Source of the DNA: Natrialba magadii ATCC 43099
GTDB lineage: Archaea > Halobacteriota > Halobacteria > Halobacteriales > Natrialbaceae
Direction of reading: 5' to 3'
NCBI RefSeq assembly: GCF_000025625.1
Contig: NC_013922.1
Coordinates: 3,596,001-3,660,000, forward strand
DNA length: 64,000 bases
A program made the position numbers and the translations under genes. Below are positions 26,478 to 34,381 of this stretch, in pieces. Under the pieces are notes generated by a model that worked only from the letters and a program-made list of their open reading frames with translations, did no database searches and had not been told where the DNA came from. Numbering within the stretch: position 1 is the first letter of the stretch; each line of letters starts with the position of its first letter.

Positions 26478-27614
26478 TCAGTCGCTCCGCCGTTCGACGA
26501 CACCGATTCGGATCGAATCGACGTTCGAGAGCACAGTCTCGAGACGTTGTTTCCACGGCGGTTCGTCGACCGACTCGAGTTCGCGCTGCAGTTCCGAGTT
26601 CTCCGTCTCGAGGTCTCTGGTGAGTGATTCCAGGTGGCTGACCCGGTCTTCCAGCCGGTACCGCCGGGATCGCTGTGCCGCGAGATCGTTTCGAAGCTGT
26701 GCGCGCTCGCGCTCGAGGCGCTCGATGCGATTTCGGAGCCGCTCCCGTTCGCGCTGGGTGTCGTCGACGAACGCCTCGCGATCCGTGGCGGCGATCGACG
26801 TCTGTGAGAGCGACTCTTCGTCAGTGGGCTCGAGTCGACCCGTTCCGACTGCGTTGATCACCGCACCGACGAGCAGGATGAGGCCGCCGAAGTAGAGCCA
26901 CGTCAGGAGCAACAGGACGGCTCCGACGGGACCTGCCGCCTCGGAGTCGCCGGCGAAGGAGACGTAGACATGAAAGAGCGACTGGAGGACAGTCCAGCCG
27001 ATCGCAGCGACGACGACGCCCGGCAGCACCTCGCGGGCGGTAACATCGACATCGGGAAAGTAGTAGAACATCGGCAAGAACGCAATCGACAGGATAACGA
27101 CGAGAATCAGCGGACTCACCAGTCCGAGGAACGGAATATCCGGGAAGAACGCAAGCAGTAGACTTGCCGCACTGGCTGCAATCAACGCACCACCGATCGC
27201 ACCGAGAACGAGACCGGCATCACGCAGTTGCTGGACGAACGAGCCCGTCCCGCCCGCCTCGTAGATTTCGGAGAACGCGGTGTCGAGTCCCCGGAAGATT
27301 TTGAGCGCACCCCAGACGAGAACGACGACGCCAATGAGTGTCGATCCCGCAGTGGCGGGCGATTCTGCGATCGCATCCTCGACCATCATCTGTCCGCTTT
27401 CAGGTAGGAACTCTCCCGTCGACGTCGCAACCTGACTCGCGAACTGTTCATCGCCCAGAATTGTAACGACGAAGAAAATGAGCACGAGTAGCGGAAGTAA
27501 CGAGATAAACGCCTGGTAGGCAATTCCCGCGGCCATAAACGGCACGTTCTTCTCCTGAATCCCTGCGACGACAGTTTTCCCAAATGAGACCGCGTCCCCA
27601 AAGTCGGTTGCCAT
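26478..27614 (-). CDS. YihY/BrkB family inner-membrane protein with C-terminal coiled coil
   Basis: 378 residues from the ATG at 27614 (MATDFGDAVSFGKTVV). Six membrane spans of the YihY/virulence-factor-BrkB family are visible between residues ~20 and 265, with the signature IAYQAFISLLPLLVL near the first span and LLLTWLYFGGLILL near the last. The final ~100 residues are a charged coiled coil (RNRIERLERERAQLRNDLA, then LEDRVSHLESLTRDLE), an extension beyond the bacterial family. Function is unproven in the family as a whole; a role in cell-envelope integrity or transport is suggested. Confidence 0.88.
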   Translation of the reverse strand: MATDFGDAVSFGKTVVAGIQEKNVPFMAAGIAYQAFISLLPLLVLIFFVVTILGDEQFASQVATSTGEFLPESGQMMVEDAIAESPATAGSTLIGVVVLVWGALKIFRGLDTAFSEIYEAGGTGSFVQQLRDAGLVLGAIGGALIAASAASLLLAFFPDIPFLGLVSPLILVVILSIAFLPMFYYFPDVDVTAREVLPGVVVAAIGWTVLQSLFHVYVSFAGDSEAAGPVGAVLLLLTWLYFGGLILLVGAVINAVGTGRLEPTDEESLSQTSIAATDREAFVDDTQRERERLRNRIERLERERAQLRNDLAAQRSRRYRLEDRVSHLESLTRDLETENSELQRELESVDEPPWKQRLETVLSNVDSIRIGVVERRSD

Positions 27615-27686
27615 ACCTCCGGTACAACAGCACCGCAAATAGGTGGTTTGCCTGGGTTCGCACGGCGCGAGCGGCCTGTCTCAGCG

Positions 27687-28730
27687 CTAGTCGCGGTTCG
27701 AACGCTCCGCACGGAACTGCACAACCGTCTCGTGATCCGGCATCGCCGTCATCGCACCGCGCTCGGTCGTCGTTATCGCAGCGACAGCACACGCGAACTC
27801 GAGCGCCGCAGCGATCGAAACGCCATCGCGCAGCGCCGAAATCATGCCTGCCACGAACGCATCACCCGCTCCAGTCGTGTCCACCGTCTCGACCTCTCTT
27901 CCAGCGTTCTCGACCACGAGCGGCCCTGAACCGGACTCCTGCTCTGGGTCGGTCTCCACCCACGGCAACTCCTCGCTCTCCACACCATCTGTGCCCTCTC
28001 CGCTGCTTACAACCGCGACGGCACCCTCACTCCCACGCGTGACGAACACCGTCTGCGGACCCGCAGCCTGCGCGAGTACGTCTTCGCCGAGCGCCGCCGG
28101 CGTCTCCCCCTCGAAGCCGAGCAACTCGAGTTCCCCCGCCGTCGCCTTGCACACGTCAGTCGCCGCGAGCGCCTCCCGACAAACCCGCCTGAACGTTTCT
28201 GGCGACTCCCAAAGTTCCAGCCGCGCGTTCGGATCGAACGACACGGTACAGCCGGCGTCGGCGGCCCGGTTGACCAGGTCAAGCGTCGCCGTCCTAGCGG
28301 GTTCGGTCGCCAGGGTGACGCCGCCGACGTGAACCCACTCGAGTGCCGCGAGCGTCTCGTCGTCGATCCGCCCGGGTTCGAGGCGGGTGTCTGCGGTCCC
28401 ATCGCGGTAGAAGGTGAATTCGCGGTCGCCGGTGTCGTCGTGGGTGACGAACGCGAGGCTCGTCTTCGCGGCTGGATCGAACTCGAAGTAGCGCTCGGGC
28501 AGACCGTGGTCGGCGAGTGTCGCAGCGAGAAAGCGACCGAACGGATCGTCGCCGACGCGGGTCCAGAACAGCGGCGGGGAGTCGAGGTGTGCGAGGCCGA
28601 CGGCGACGTTCGCGGGTGCGCCGCCGGGCCGCCGATCGAACCGATCGACATCGTCGAGCGGGCCGCTCTCTGCCGGCAGAAAGTCGACGAGCGTTTCGCC
28701 AGCAACGAGAACAGAGGGAGCAGTCCGCAT
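27687..28730 (-). CDS. PfkB-family sugar kinase (fructokinase-like)
   Basis: 347 residues from the ATG at 28730 (MRTAPSVLVAGETLVDFLP). It is a ribokinase-fold enzyme phosphorylating a sugar, probably fructose or a keto-deoxy sugar. Signature 1 RRPGGAPANVAVGLAHL is at ~36-52; signature 2 with the catalytic Asp DTTGAGDAFVAGMISAL is near 290-306. An acidic insert with a Glu/Ser/Gly run (EESGVE... region around 235-280) is specific to this copy. It is divergent from a lipoprotein gene at 28844. Confidence 0.92.
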   Translation of the reverse strand: MRTAPSVLVAGETLVDFLPAESGPLDDVDRFDRRPGGAPANVAVGLAHLDSPPLFWTRVGDDPFGRFLAATLADHGLPERYFEFDPAAKTSLAFVTHDDTGDREFTFYRDGTADTRLEPGRIDDETLAALEWVHVGGVTLATEPARTATLDLVNRAADAGCTVSFDPNARLELWESPETFRRVCREALAATDVCKATAGELELLGFEGETPAALGEDVLAQAAGPQTVFVTRGSEGAVAVVSSGEGTDGVESEELPWVETDPEQESGSGPLVVENAGREVETVDTTGAGDAFVAGMISALRDGVSIAAALEFACAVAAITTTERGAMTAMPDHETVVQFRAERSNRD

Positions 28731-28843
28731 GTGCGTACTCAGTTCGACGTGCCCTATCGGCGTTCCGGTCCCTGCCGGGTTCAATCCGACCACCGATTGT
28801 CAATCGGATAGTATATTATGCTGTGATTGTAACCTGTGGGAAC

Positions 28844-30049
28844 ATGCGTACTTCGTTCCCGCGACGCCGGTTGCTCGCGACGACCGGTACGATCAGCGCC
28901 CTCGCCATCGGTGCCGGCTGTCTCGACGATTCGGATTCAGAGTCCGATCCCGATTCAGAAGAGCCAGCCGACTCCGAAACGGAGTCGGACGACACCACGA
29001 ACGGCACCGACGACTCGACCAGTAGCGTCTCGGCAGCTACCGATCTGCGCACACAGTTCCAGTGGCTTCCGGCCGCAGTCGACGCGGACAAAGACGTGAC
29101 CATCCACTACGCCGATCTTACTGCAATCCGAGACCACGAGTCCGAACTCAGTGACGACTTGCGCGAGTCGACGCAACTCGAGTTAGCCGACCTCGATATC
29201 GGCAATATCGACCAGTTTGGCGATGCAACGGCGATCGATGCCAGCCTCTCGTTCGGCAGCAGCAGCAACGCAGCGAACGTCGCGTTCGGCGGTTCCTTCG
29301 AGCCGGACGCTGCCGATGCGGAGCCGACGGAGACCGTCGGCGAGTTCAATCTCTTCGAACACGAGAATGGAACTCTCGCTGTCTCCGAAGAGTGGCTCCT
29401 CGCCAGTGATCCCGACGGACTCGGCGTCGAGACACTCCTCGAGGCCGGCCGCGAGGAGACGGAACTGCTGGTCGAGACGGACGAGACAACCGCGACGCTG
29501 GCGGGGGAACTCGAGTCCACCACCATCGCAGTCGGGCGGGTGACGGGAGCCGACGCGGCTACCGGCGAACTGGCGGCAGTCGGTCACGGTGCGACACTCG
29601 ACAGTGAGACCTCGACTGTCACGTTCGTCGGGGTTACTGCCGACGGTGACGATCCCGATTCGCTCCGCGAGGAACTCGAGCGCTCGGGTGGCGGGCTCGA
29701 GGACTTCACGGTCGAAACGACGGAGTCGACTGCGGTGGGGGAGGGGACCGTTCCAACGGACGAGGTCCAGTTGCCCTCGCTTGGGCAGTCGGTCGAGCAG
29801 GAAGTGCAGGCCGGTGTCTCGATCGACGTTGACCACGGGGAACAGATGGCCGAGGTGTTCTTCACCTCGAGTGGAACCGCTGAGTATGTCGAGGTCGAGG
29901 ATGATCTGAACCAGTCCAAGAGACTCGATGAGGTCGGTGACCGTGTAACGCTGACCTACGACGAGGGAGACGAGACGACCATCCGAGTGATTGCTGTTGC
30001 CGGTGACAGGAAGACGGTCGTCATGACAGAGGACATCTCGCCCTCATAG
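28844..30049 (+). CDS. Tat lipoprotein of unknown function
   Basis: 401 residues from the ATG at 28844, which follows gtatattatgc, a TATA box 23-33 nt upstream. Twin-arginine signal PRRRLLATTG ends in lipobox GAGC (Cys22). A Ser/Asp/Glu/Thr-rich linker (~25-60) separates the anchor from an all-soluble globular part containing repeated elements of about 60 residues with strands such as LAADLDIGNIDQF. No family is recognised. The following membrane-protein gene at 30118 is in the same direction 68 nt later and may be co-transcribed. Confidence 0.75.
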   Translation: MRTSFPRRRLLATTGTISALAIGAGCLDDSDSESDPDSEEPADSETESDDTTNGTDDSTSSVSAATDLRTQFQWLPAAVDADKDVTIHYADLTAIRDHESELSDDLRESTQLELADLDIGNIDQFGDATAIDASLSFGSSSNAANVAFGGSFEPDAADAEPTETVGEFNLFEHENGTLAVSEEWLLASDPDGLGVETLLEAGREETELLVETDETTATLAGELESTTIAVGRVTGADAATGELAAVGHGATLDSETSTVTFVGVTADGDDPDSLREELERSGGGLEDFTVETTESTAVGEGTVPTDEVQLPSLGQSVEQEVQAGVSIDVDHGEQMAEVFFTSSGTAEYVEVEDDLNQSKRLDEVGDRVTLTYDEGDETTIRVIAVAGDRKTVVMTEDISPS

Positions 30050-30117
30050 TCGTTTCTTCGTTCATTTCCGCATCCGTCTCGGTGAAACGGAATACAACGA
30101 AGTTGAGTGATTCAGAC

Positions 30118-30525
30118 ATGGACCATTCGAAGCGTCTTGGTATCCGGGCCGCACTCGCAACTGCTTTGCTGGGTGCCACCCTCCCGTGGATCAGAGTCAA
30201 CCCGCACGCTGAGGCACAACTGCTGACCTACATCTCGGGAATGGGCTCCGGCCTCGAGACGTACGGCTTTCTTGTCGTCCCGCTCGTCCTCGTCACGTTC
30301 GCCGGGACGGTACTCGAGTACCCCTGGATCAGTACCGGCCCGTTCCGTGCGGGTGTCGGGGGTGCAATGGTTGCGCTCCCGCTGTGGTTCAGTTGGTGGA
30401 CCGGCTACGGCGTGAGTGGGTCGCTCATTATGGGGAGCGGCGTGTACGTGACGGCCGTCGGCGGCGTCGTGCTTCTCGTGCTGGAACGGCGGGCCCTGAG
30501 TCGGTTTGTACCGGGATCGGGGTAG
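30118..30525 (+). CDS. Four-span membrane protein, unknown function
   Basis: 135 residues from the ATG at 30118 (MDHSKRLGIRAALATALLG); an ATG 12 codons earlier is open but its extra residues are hydrophilic and unlike a signal. About four hydrophobic spans (residues ~8-25, 40-65, 75-95, 105-125) with a short basic end. Resembles small haloarchaeal membrane proteins without assigned role. It ends just before the second copy of the 84-nt palindromic repeat. Confidence 0.7.
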   Translation: MDHSKRLGIRAALATALLGATLPWIRVNPHAEAQLLTYISGMGSGLETYGFLVVPLVLVTFAGTVLEYPWISTGPFRAGVGGAMVALPLWFSWWTGYGVSGSLIMGSGVYVTAVGGVVLLVLERRALSRFVPGSG

Positions 30526-30830
30526 GTGGCCCCAGGCCGGGACTGGGACTATAGTAGCCACTGCAAGTCACTGCACACCTGATCGCACGACTGTTGTGCG
30601 ATCAGTGTGTAACTAGTTGCAGTTGTTACTATAGAACAGGTATTGCTACGACGTTGACCAGTACTCGAGTACCGCGAACGATTCGCGTGCTCGGAACAGA
30701 AGTGACGAGAACGGTGTGGCCGAAAACAGTGAGCGTGTGGGGGGAGACGAGAGAGACCGGCGGCAGCGACGCGGACAGCGAAGACGGCGCGGACGGGCGC
30801 GAACAGGCGCGGACGGCACAGACTGCGCGA
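30526..30830. other. Intergenic region holding repeat copy 2
   Basis: The first part is the palindromic repeat at 30550-30633. The remaining ~200 nt have no supported gene; an open frame on the plus strand here is antisense to the aldehyde dehydrogenase and has no family features. The segment at 30750-30830 is purine-rich (gcggacg/gacggc words). Confidence 0.5.
30550..30633. repeat. 84-nt palindromic element, copy 2
   Basis: Same ends and length as copy 1 (24459-24542). The inner stem is ctgatcgcac/gtgcgatcag (10 bp), so the C-G pair at position 9 of copy 1 has become A-T while pairing is kept. No target-site duplication is obvious on either side. Confidence 0.9.
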
Positions 30831-32300
30831 TTAGAGGATAATACTCTTTGTGCGCAGCATCTCGTGAATCGAGGCGTCGAGCCCTTCGCGACCGGTACCC
30901 GAGTTCTTGTTACCGCCGAAGGGAATGTCACCGAGGCCGTGGGATGGCGCGCCATTGATGCGAACCGCACCTGCGTCGACGAGGTCGGCGAGGCGCATCG
31001 CGCGGTCGTAGTCAGCGGTGAAGACGGCGGCGTCGAGCGCCAGGTCGGAACCGTTAGCGAGGTCGACAGCCTCGTCTTCGTCCGCGAAGGTCGTGACGGC
31101 GGCGACGGGGCCAAATTGTTCTTCGTCGACGATACGGGCATCGTGGGGAACGTTCGCCAGCAACGTCGGTTCGAAGAACTGGTCGGCGAGTTCGTCCGGC
31201 ACGCCCTCGGGGGCACGGCGTGCTCCGCCGCGGACGAGATCAGCGCCCGTCTCGACGGCGTCGTCGACGAGTTCCTGGACCCACTCGGCCTGGGACTCAC
31301 TGATGAGCGGGCCGAAGGCAGTGTCCTCGTCGAAGAGGTCGCCCGCGGCCCAGGAATCCATCGTCCGGTCGATCCGTTCGACCAGGTCGTCGTGGACTGA
31401 TTCGTGTGCGAGTACGCGCGAGACGGCGGAGCAGCGCTGGCCGGCGTACTTCAGCGAGCCTTTGACGCAGTTGCCTGCGACATCGTCGAGGTCCGCGTCG
31501 TCGAAGACGATTGCGGGCGCGTTGCCGCCCAGTTCCATGTGGAGATTGGCCATACCACTTTCGCGGGCGATATGCTTGCCAGCCCCCGAGGAACCAGTCA
31601 TCGCGATGGCGTTGATCCGATCGTCACCGGACAGCAGATCACCAATCTCGCTGACGTTACCCGGGAGGAAGTGGAACGCACCGTCCGGAATACCGTCGAC
31701 CTCACTGATGACGTCGGCGAGGATCGCGGCCGAAATCGGCGTCTTGCTTGCCGGCTTGAGCAGGACGCTGTTCCCGGCGGCAAGCGCAGGAGCTACCTGC
31801 AGCGCCGTCGTCGCGAGTGGGTAGTTGTACGGCGTGACACACAGCACTGCGCCGATTGGCTCGTGCTTGACGATTGCCTGCCAGCCCTCGTGGCTCGCAG
31901 TCGAGCCCTCGCGGAACTCGCCCTTGCTGACGATATTTCGTGCCTCCTCGGCCGCGCGGTCGAATCGCTTTGCTGCCTGCTCGACCTCACCGCGCGCCGA
32001 AGAAATCGGCTTGCCCGCTTCGCGGACGATCACTTCGGTGAGTTCTTCCTCGCGTTCGCGAAGCCCGACCGCAATCTGTTCACACCACTCGGCACGCTCG
32101 ACGACCGACGTCTGACGCAGTTCCGGCTTGATTTCGTGGGCCGACTCGAGTGCAGTCCGTACCTCCGCTGGACCGGCGGCGACGACCTGGGCGAAGGTCC
32201 CGCCGTCGGCGAGGTCCGAGACAGACAGGGCGTCGTCGGTCTCGAGCCACTCGCCGTCGACGTAGATTCGCTCCCGTCGGTGTGCAGCTCTCGTTGCCAT
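30831..32300 (-). CDS. NAD(P)-dependent aldehyde dehydrogenase
   Basis: 489 residues from the ATG at 32300 (MATRAAHRRERIYVDGEW). Complete ALDH: nucleotide loop MTGSSGAGKHIA, catalytic Glu in MELGGNAPAIV, and the nucleophile Cys in YAGQRCSAVSRV. The C-terminal segment RINGAPSHGLGDIPFGGNKNSG is typical of the GapN/lactaldehyde-type branch, but the substrate cannot be decided from sequence alone. A minus-strand TATA (taaagattt, near 32327-32337) lies ~27-37 nt upstream. It is divergent from dpsA with a ~200-nt shared control region. Confidence 0.92.
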   Translation of the reverse strand: MATRAAHRRERIYVDGEWLETDDALSVSDLADGGTFAQVVAAGPAEVRTALESAHEIKPELRQTSVVERAEWCEQIAVGLREREEELTEVIVREAGKPISSARGEVEQAAKRFDRAAEEARNIVSKGEFREGSTASHEGWQAIVKHEPIGAVLCVTPYNYPLATTALQVAPALAAGNSVLLKPASKTPISAAILADVISEVDGIPDGAFHFLPGNVSEIGDLLSGDDRINAIAMTGSSGAGKHIARESGMANLHMELGGNAPAIVFDDADLDDVAGNCVKGSLKYAGQRCSAVSRVLAHESVHDDLVERIDRTMDSWAAGDLFDEDTAFGPLISESQAEWVQELVDDAVETGADLVRGGARRAPEGVPDELADQFFEPTLLANVPHDARIVDEEQFGPVAAVTTFADEDEAVDLANGSDLALDAAVFTADYDRAMRLADLVDAGAVRINGAPSHGLGDIPFGGNKNSGTGREGLDASIHEMLRTKSIIL

Positions 32301-32465
32301 AGGAATGCCTTGGAAGGCCACACTGAAAATCTTTACTCAGTCTCGAAAAAACAGTGCGGGTTCACCCTCGGGTCGGATAGGGGCCCTGGCAGGCAAAGGA
32401 AATATTAAGCTCTGAGATCAAACTATCTTTCCCAATATACAAAGAATTGTTTTGCCTTGGGGAAA

Positions 32466-32475
32466 CCTTTAAGGA
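32466..32475 (+). promoter_or_regulatory. TATA box of dpsA
   Basis: cctttaagga is centred 27-32 nt before the ATG at 32501, indicating a leaderless transcript. Confidence 0.65.
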
Positions 32476-32500
32476 GGATGCCGGTGTAGCATCAGACGAG

Positions 32501-33046
32501 ATGAGTACCCAGAAGACCGTCCGTCAGTCGGCAGACACCGTCGAGGAGAACGAACTCCGTCTCGAGCAGGAGAAGGCCGAACAGATCGTCGACGCACTGA
32601 ACACCGAACTCGCGAACTCGTACGTACTGTATCACCAGCTCAAAAAGCACCACTGGGTCGTCGAGGGTGCCGAATTCCTCCCGCTGCACGAGTTCTTGGA
32701 AGAGGCCTACGAGCACGTCGAGGAAGGTGCCGACGTCATCGCTGAGCGCGCTCAGGCGCTCGGTGGCGTTCCCGTCTCCGGGCCAACGAACCAGGAGCGA
32801 CGCGCGACTGTCGAGTTCGAGGGTGAGGACGTCTACGACGTCCGAACGATGTTCCAGAACGACCTCGAGATGTACGGTGACATCATCGAGTCGATGCGCG
32901 ACAGCATCGAACTCGCCGAGAACCTCGGCGACTACGCGACCGTCGAAATCCTCCGCGAGATTCTCGTCACGCTGGAGGATGACGCCCACCACTTCGAGCA
33001 CTACCTCGAAGACGACACGCTGGTGCTCGAAGAGGCGACGAAGTAA
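32501..33046 (+). CDS. dpsA: DNA-protecting ferritin-like protein DpsA
   Basis: 181 residues from the ATG at 32501 (MSTQKTVRQSADTVEENE), the usual haloarchaeal DpsA length. Four-helix Dps fold: the ferroxidase-forming helix NSYVLYHQLKKHHWVVEG with the characteristic HHW, followed by FLPLHEFLEEAYEHVEEGADVIAERAQALGG-type helices given here by key words LHEFLEEAYEHVEEG. Dps dodecamers oxidise and store iron and protect DNA from peroxide. Nearby at 33662-33701 are DtxR/IdeR-like palindromes that suggest this neighbourhood is iron-related. Confidence 0.94.
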   Translation: MSTQKTVRQSADTVEENELRLEQEKAEQIVDALNTELANSYVLYHQLKKHHWVVEGAEFLPLHEFLEEAYEHVEEGADVIAERAQALGGVPVSGPTNQERRATVEFEGEDVYDVRTMFQNDLEMYGDIIESMRDSIELAENLGDYATVEILREILVTLEDDAHHFEHYLEDDTLVLEEATK

Positions 33047-33127
33047 GCAGGCGACCGCGTCGACGAAGGCGGACTTGTTTTTGCGGTAGCGAACACATCA
33101 TTTTTCACGCCACATACGACCGGCCCA

Positions 33128-33363
33128 CAGCGTGTCGTGCTGTGTCTCGCCAACCTCGAATCACAACTCGCCGCTCACGGGAGAGAACTCGATGCCGTCC
33201 TGCAACTCACGATTTACTTACCGACATGGCTGCGTACGACGAGATCAACGCGGTCTACGAGCAACACTTCCAGGAGAGCGATCCAGCGCAGACGACCGTC
33301 GGCGTCTGTGAACTTCTCGGCGGTGCATCGGTAACGCTCGATGCCGTCACTGCACTCGAGTAG
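33128..33363 (+). pseudogene. Frameshifted, N-truncated ridA (RidA/YjgF family) remnant
   Basis: In one frame 33128-33220 reads QRVVLCLANLESQLAAHGR, then LDAVLQLTIYL, which is the RidA segment before the conserved TDM. In the next frame from 33221-33226 the protein continues DMAAYDEINAVYEQHF and then ends with a RidA-like GASVTLDAVTALE before the stop at 33363. One base is missing around 33220-33222 (tta-cc-gac-atg). The first ~50 codons of RidA, including the substrate Arg-region start, are absent. It is a decayed gene for an imine/enamine deaminase. Confidence 0.85.
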
Positions 33364-33484
33364 CACTCGAACCAGAAGCCACTGGGTCAAGAGACGTCAC
33401 TGCTAAAATGCTGAAATCGAGACCGACACCCAGTGGAAACTCACATCAGCAGAATCGGGCACCGAACTCGAGATGAAACTTGAA

Positions 33485-33652
33485 TTAGGGGTCGAGATCG
33501 ACGGTCAGATCGGTCGCGATCCAGCCATCAGTGTTGTCTCGTTCGGTGAACACGATCTTTCCGGGGCGCGTTTCGTGACAGGAGACGATTGCAGTTGGCT
33601 GCTCGGGTTCCGCGTCGGCATCGGTATCCACGTTACGGGCGGGCACGTCCAT
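33485..33652 (-). CDS. 55-residue haloarchaeal protein (DUF7331-like), probably iron regulated
   Basis: Not listed as a long frame because it has 55 codons. The ATG at 33652 opens MDVPARNVDTDADAEPEQPT and continues with SCHETRPGKIVFTERDNTDG then WIATDLTVDLDP. The KIVFTERDNTDGWIATDLTVDL core is the signature of a small conserved haloarchaeal family (I recall it as DUF7331; the number is from memory). No membrane span. A minus-strand TATA (aaccttttt, near 33677-33686) sits ~27 nt before the start and is flanked by two DtxR/IdeR-like boxes, so transcription is likely repressed by iron or manganese. Confidence 0.85.
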   Translation of the reverse strand: MDVPARNVDTDADAEPEQPTAIVSCHETRPGKIVFTERDNTDGWIATDLTVDLDP

Positions 33653-33661
33653 CACGAGAAG

Positions 33662-33701
33662 TTAGGTGAGCCTAATTCTAAAAAGGTTTTGGTCAGCCTA
33701 A
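33662..33701. promoter_or_regulatory. Two DtxR/IdeR-like operators flanking a TATA box
   Basis: Box 1 ttaggtgagcctaa (33662-33675) is a perfect TTAGG/CCTAA inverted repeat with 4-nt spacer, matching the core of the bacterial IdeR/DtxR box. Box 2 tttggtcagcctaa (33688-33701) has one mismatch in a half-site. Centres are 26 nt apart and the minus-strand TATA of the 55-residue gene lies between them, so binding would block the start of transcription. Haloarchaea have DtxR-family metal regulators (Idr1/Idr2, SirR type). Confidence 0.75.
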
Positions 33702-33815
33702 ACCTTGGCGGGTTGAATAGTCATTCGAGCCTGAACGCGGCGAGACAGAGTAACGCACTGCCAGGGATGCACTGGCAGAGGTAGTATCAAACGGCCGGCC
33801 GGCGAACGATGTCAC

Positions 33816-34355
33816 ATGGAGTTCGACGTCATCCAGGGTGACATCGCCGCACAGTCCGCAGACGTACTCGTCAACGCCGCCGGCACCAGCCTCGAGATGG
33901 GGTCCGGCGTCGCCGGCGCACTCCGCCGACGCGCCGGTGACGAACTCAACGACGAGGCGGTGGAGAAGGGACCCATCGACCTCGGCGAGGTGGCAGTCAC
34001 GGATGCCTACGACTTAGACGCCGAGTACGTCATCCACGCCGCCGCGATGCCCCACTACGGAGACGGCGAGGCCACCGAAGAGAGCATCCGCGACGCGACA
34101 CGGAACACACTCGAGTGCGCGGACGAACTCGAGTGTGAGTCGCTCGTCTTGCCGGCCCTCGGTTGCGGTGTCGCAGGGTTCGAACTGGAAACAGGAGCGT
34201 CGATTATCGGCGCGGAGTTGGGGACGTACGAACCAGAAACACTCAGCGACGTTCGATTCATCGCGTACAGCAACGAGGAGTACGAGACGCTTCGGGCGGC
34301 GACGGGGAAGGCGGAGCAGTCAGAGATGAACGAAGAGCGTGAAGCAGATCGATAA
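33816..34355 (+). CDS. Macro-domain protein
   Basis: 179 residues starting MEFDVIQGDIAAQSADVLVNAAGT, the macro-domain entry strand with the ADP-ribose Asp and the NAAG loop. GSGVAGALRRRAGDE and ALGCGVAGFELE form the phosphate loops. Macro domains bind ADP-ribose or hydrolyse its esters (for example O-acetyl-ADP-ribose or mono-ADP-ribosylated proteins). The last ~25 residues are hydrophilic. A TATA-like tagtatcaaacg lies about 27-36 nt upstream. Confidence 0.92.
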   Translation: MEFDVIQGDIAAQSADVLVNAAGTSLEMGSGVAGALRRRAGDELNDEAVEKGPIDLGEVAVTDAYDLDAEYVIHAAAMPHYGDGEATEESIRDATRNTLECADELECESLVLPALGCGVAGFELETGASIIGAELGTYEPETLSDVRFIAYSNEEYETLRAATGKAEQSEMNEEREADR

Positions 34356-34381
34356 AACCGCGAACAAGAAGCCGAACAGCG

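Noticed and set aside
33473-33784. Plus-strand 103-codon open frame over the iron boxes
   Set aside because: The opposite strand carries a recognisable 55-residue family and a promoter; the plus-strand frame has no family features.
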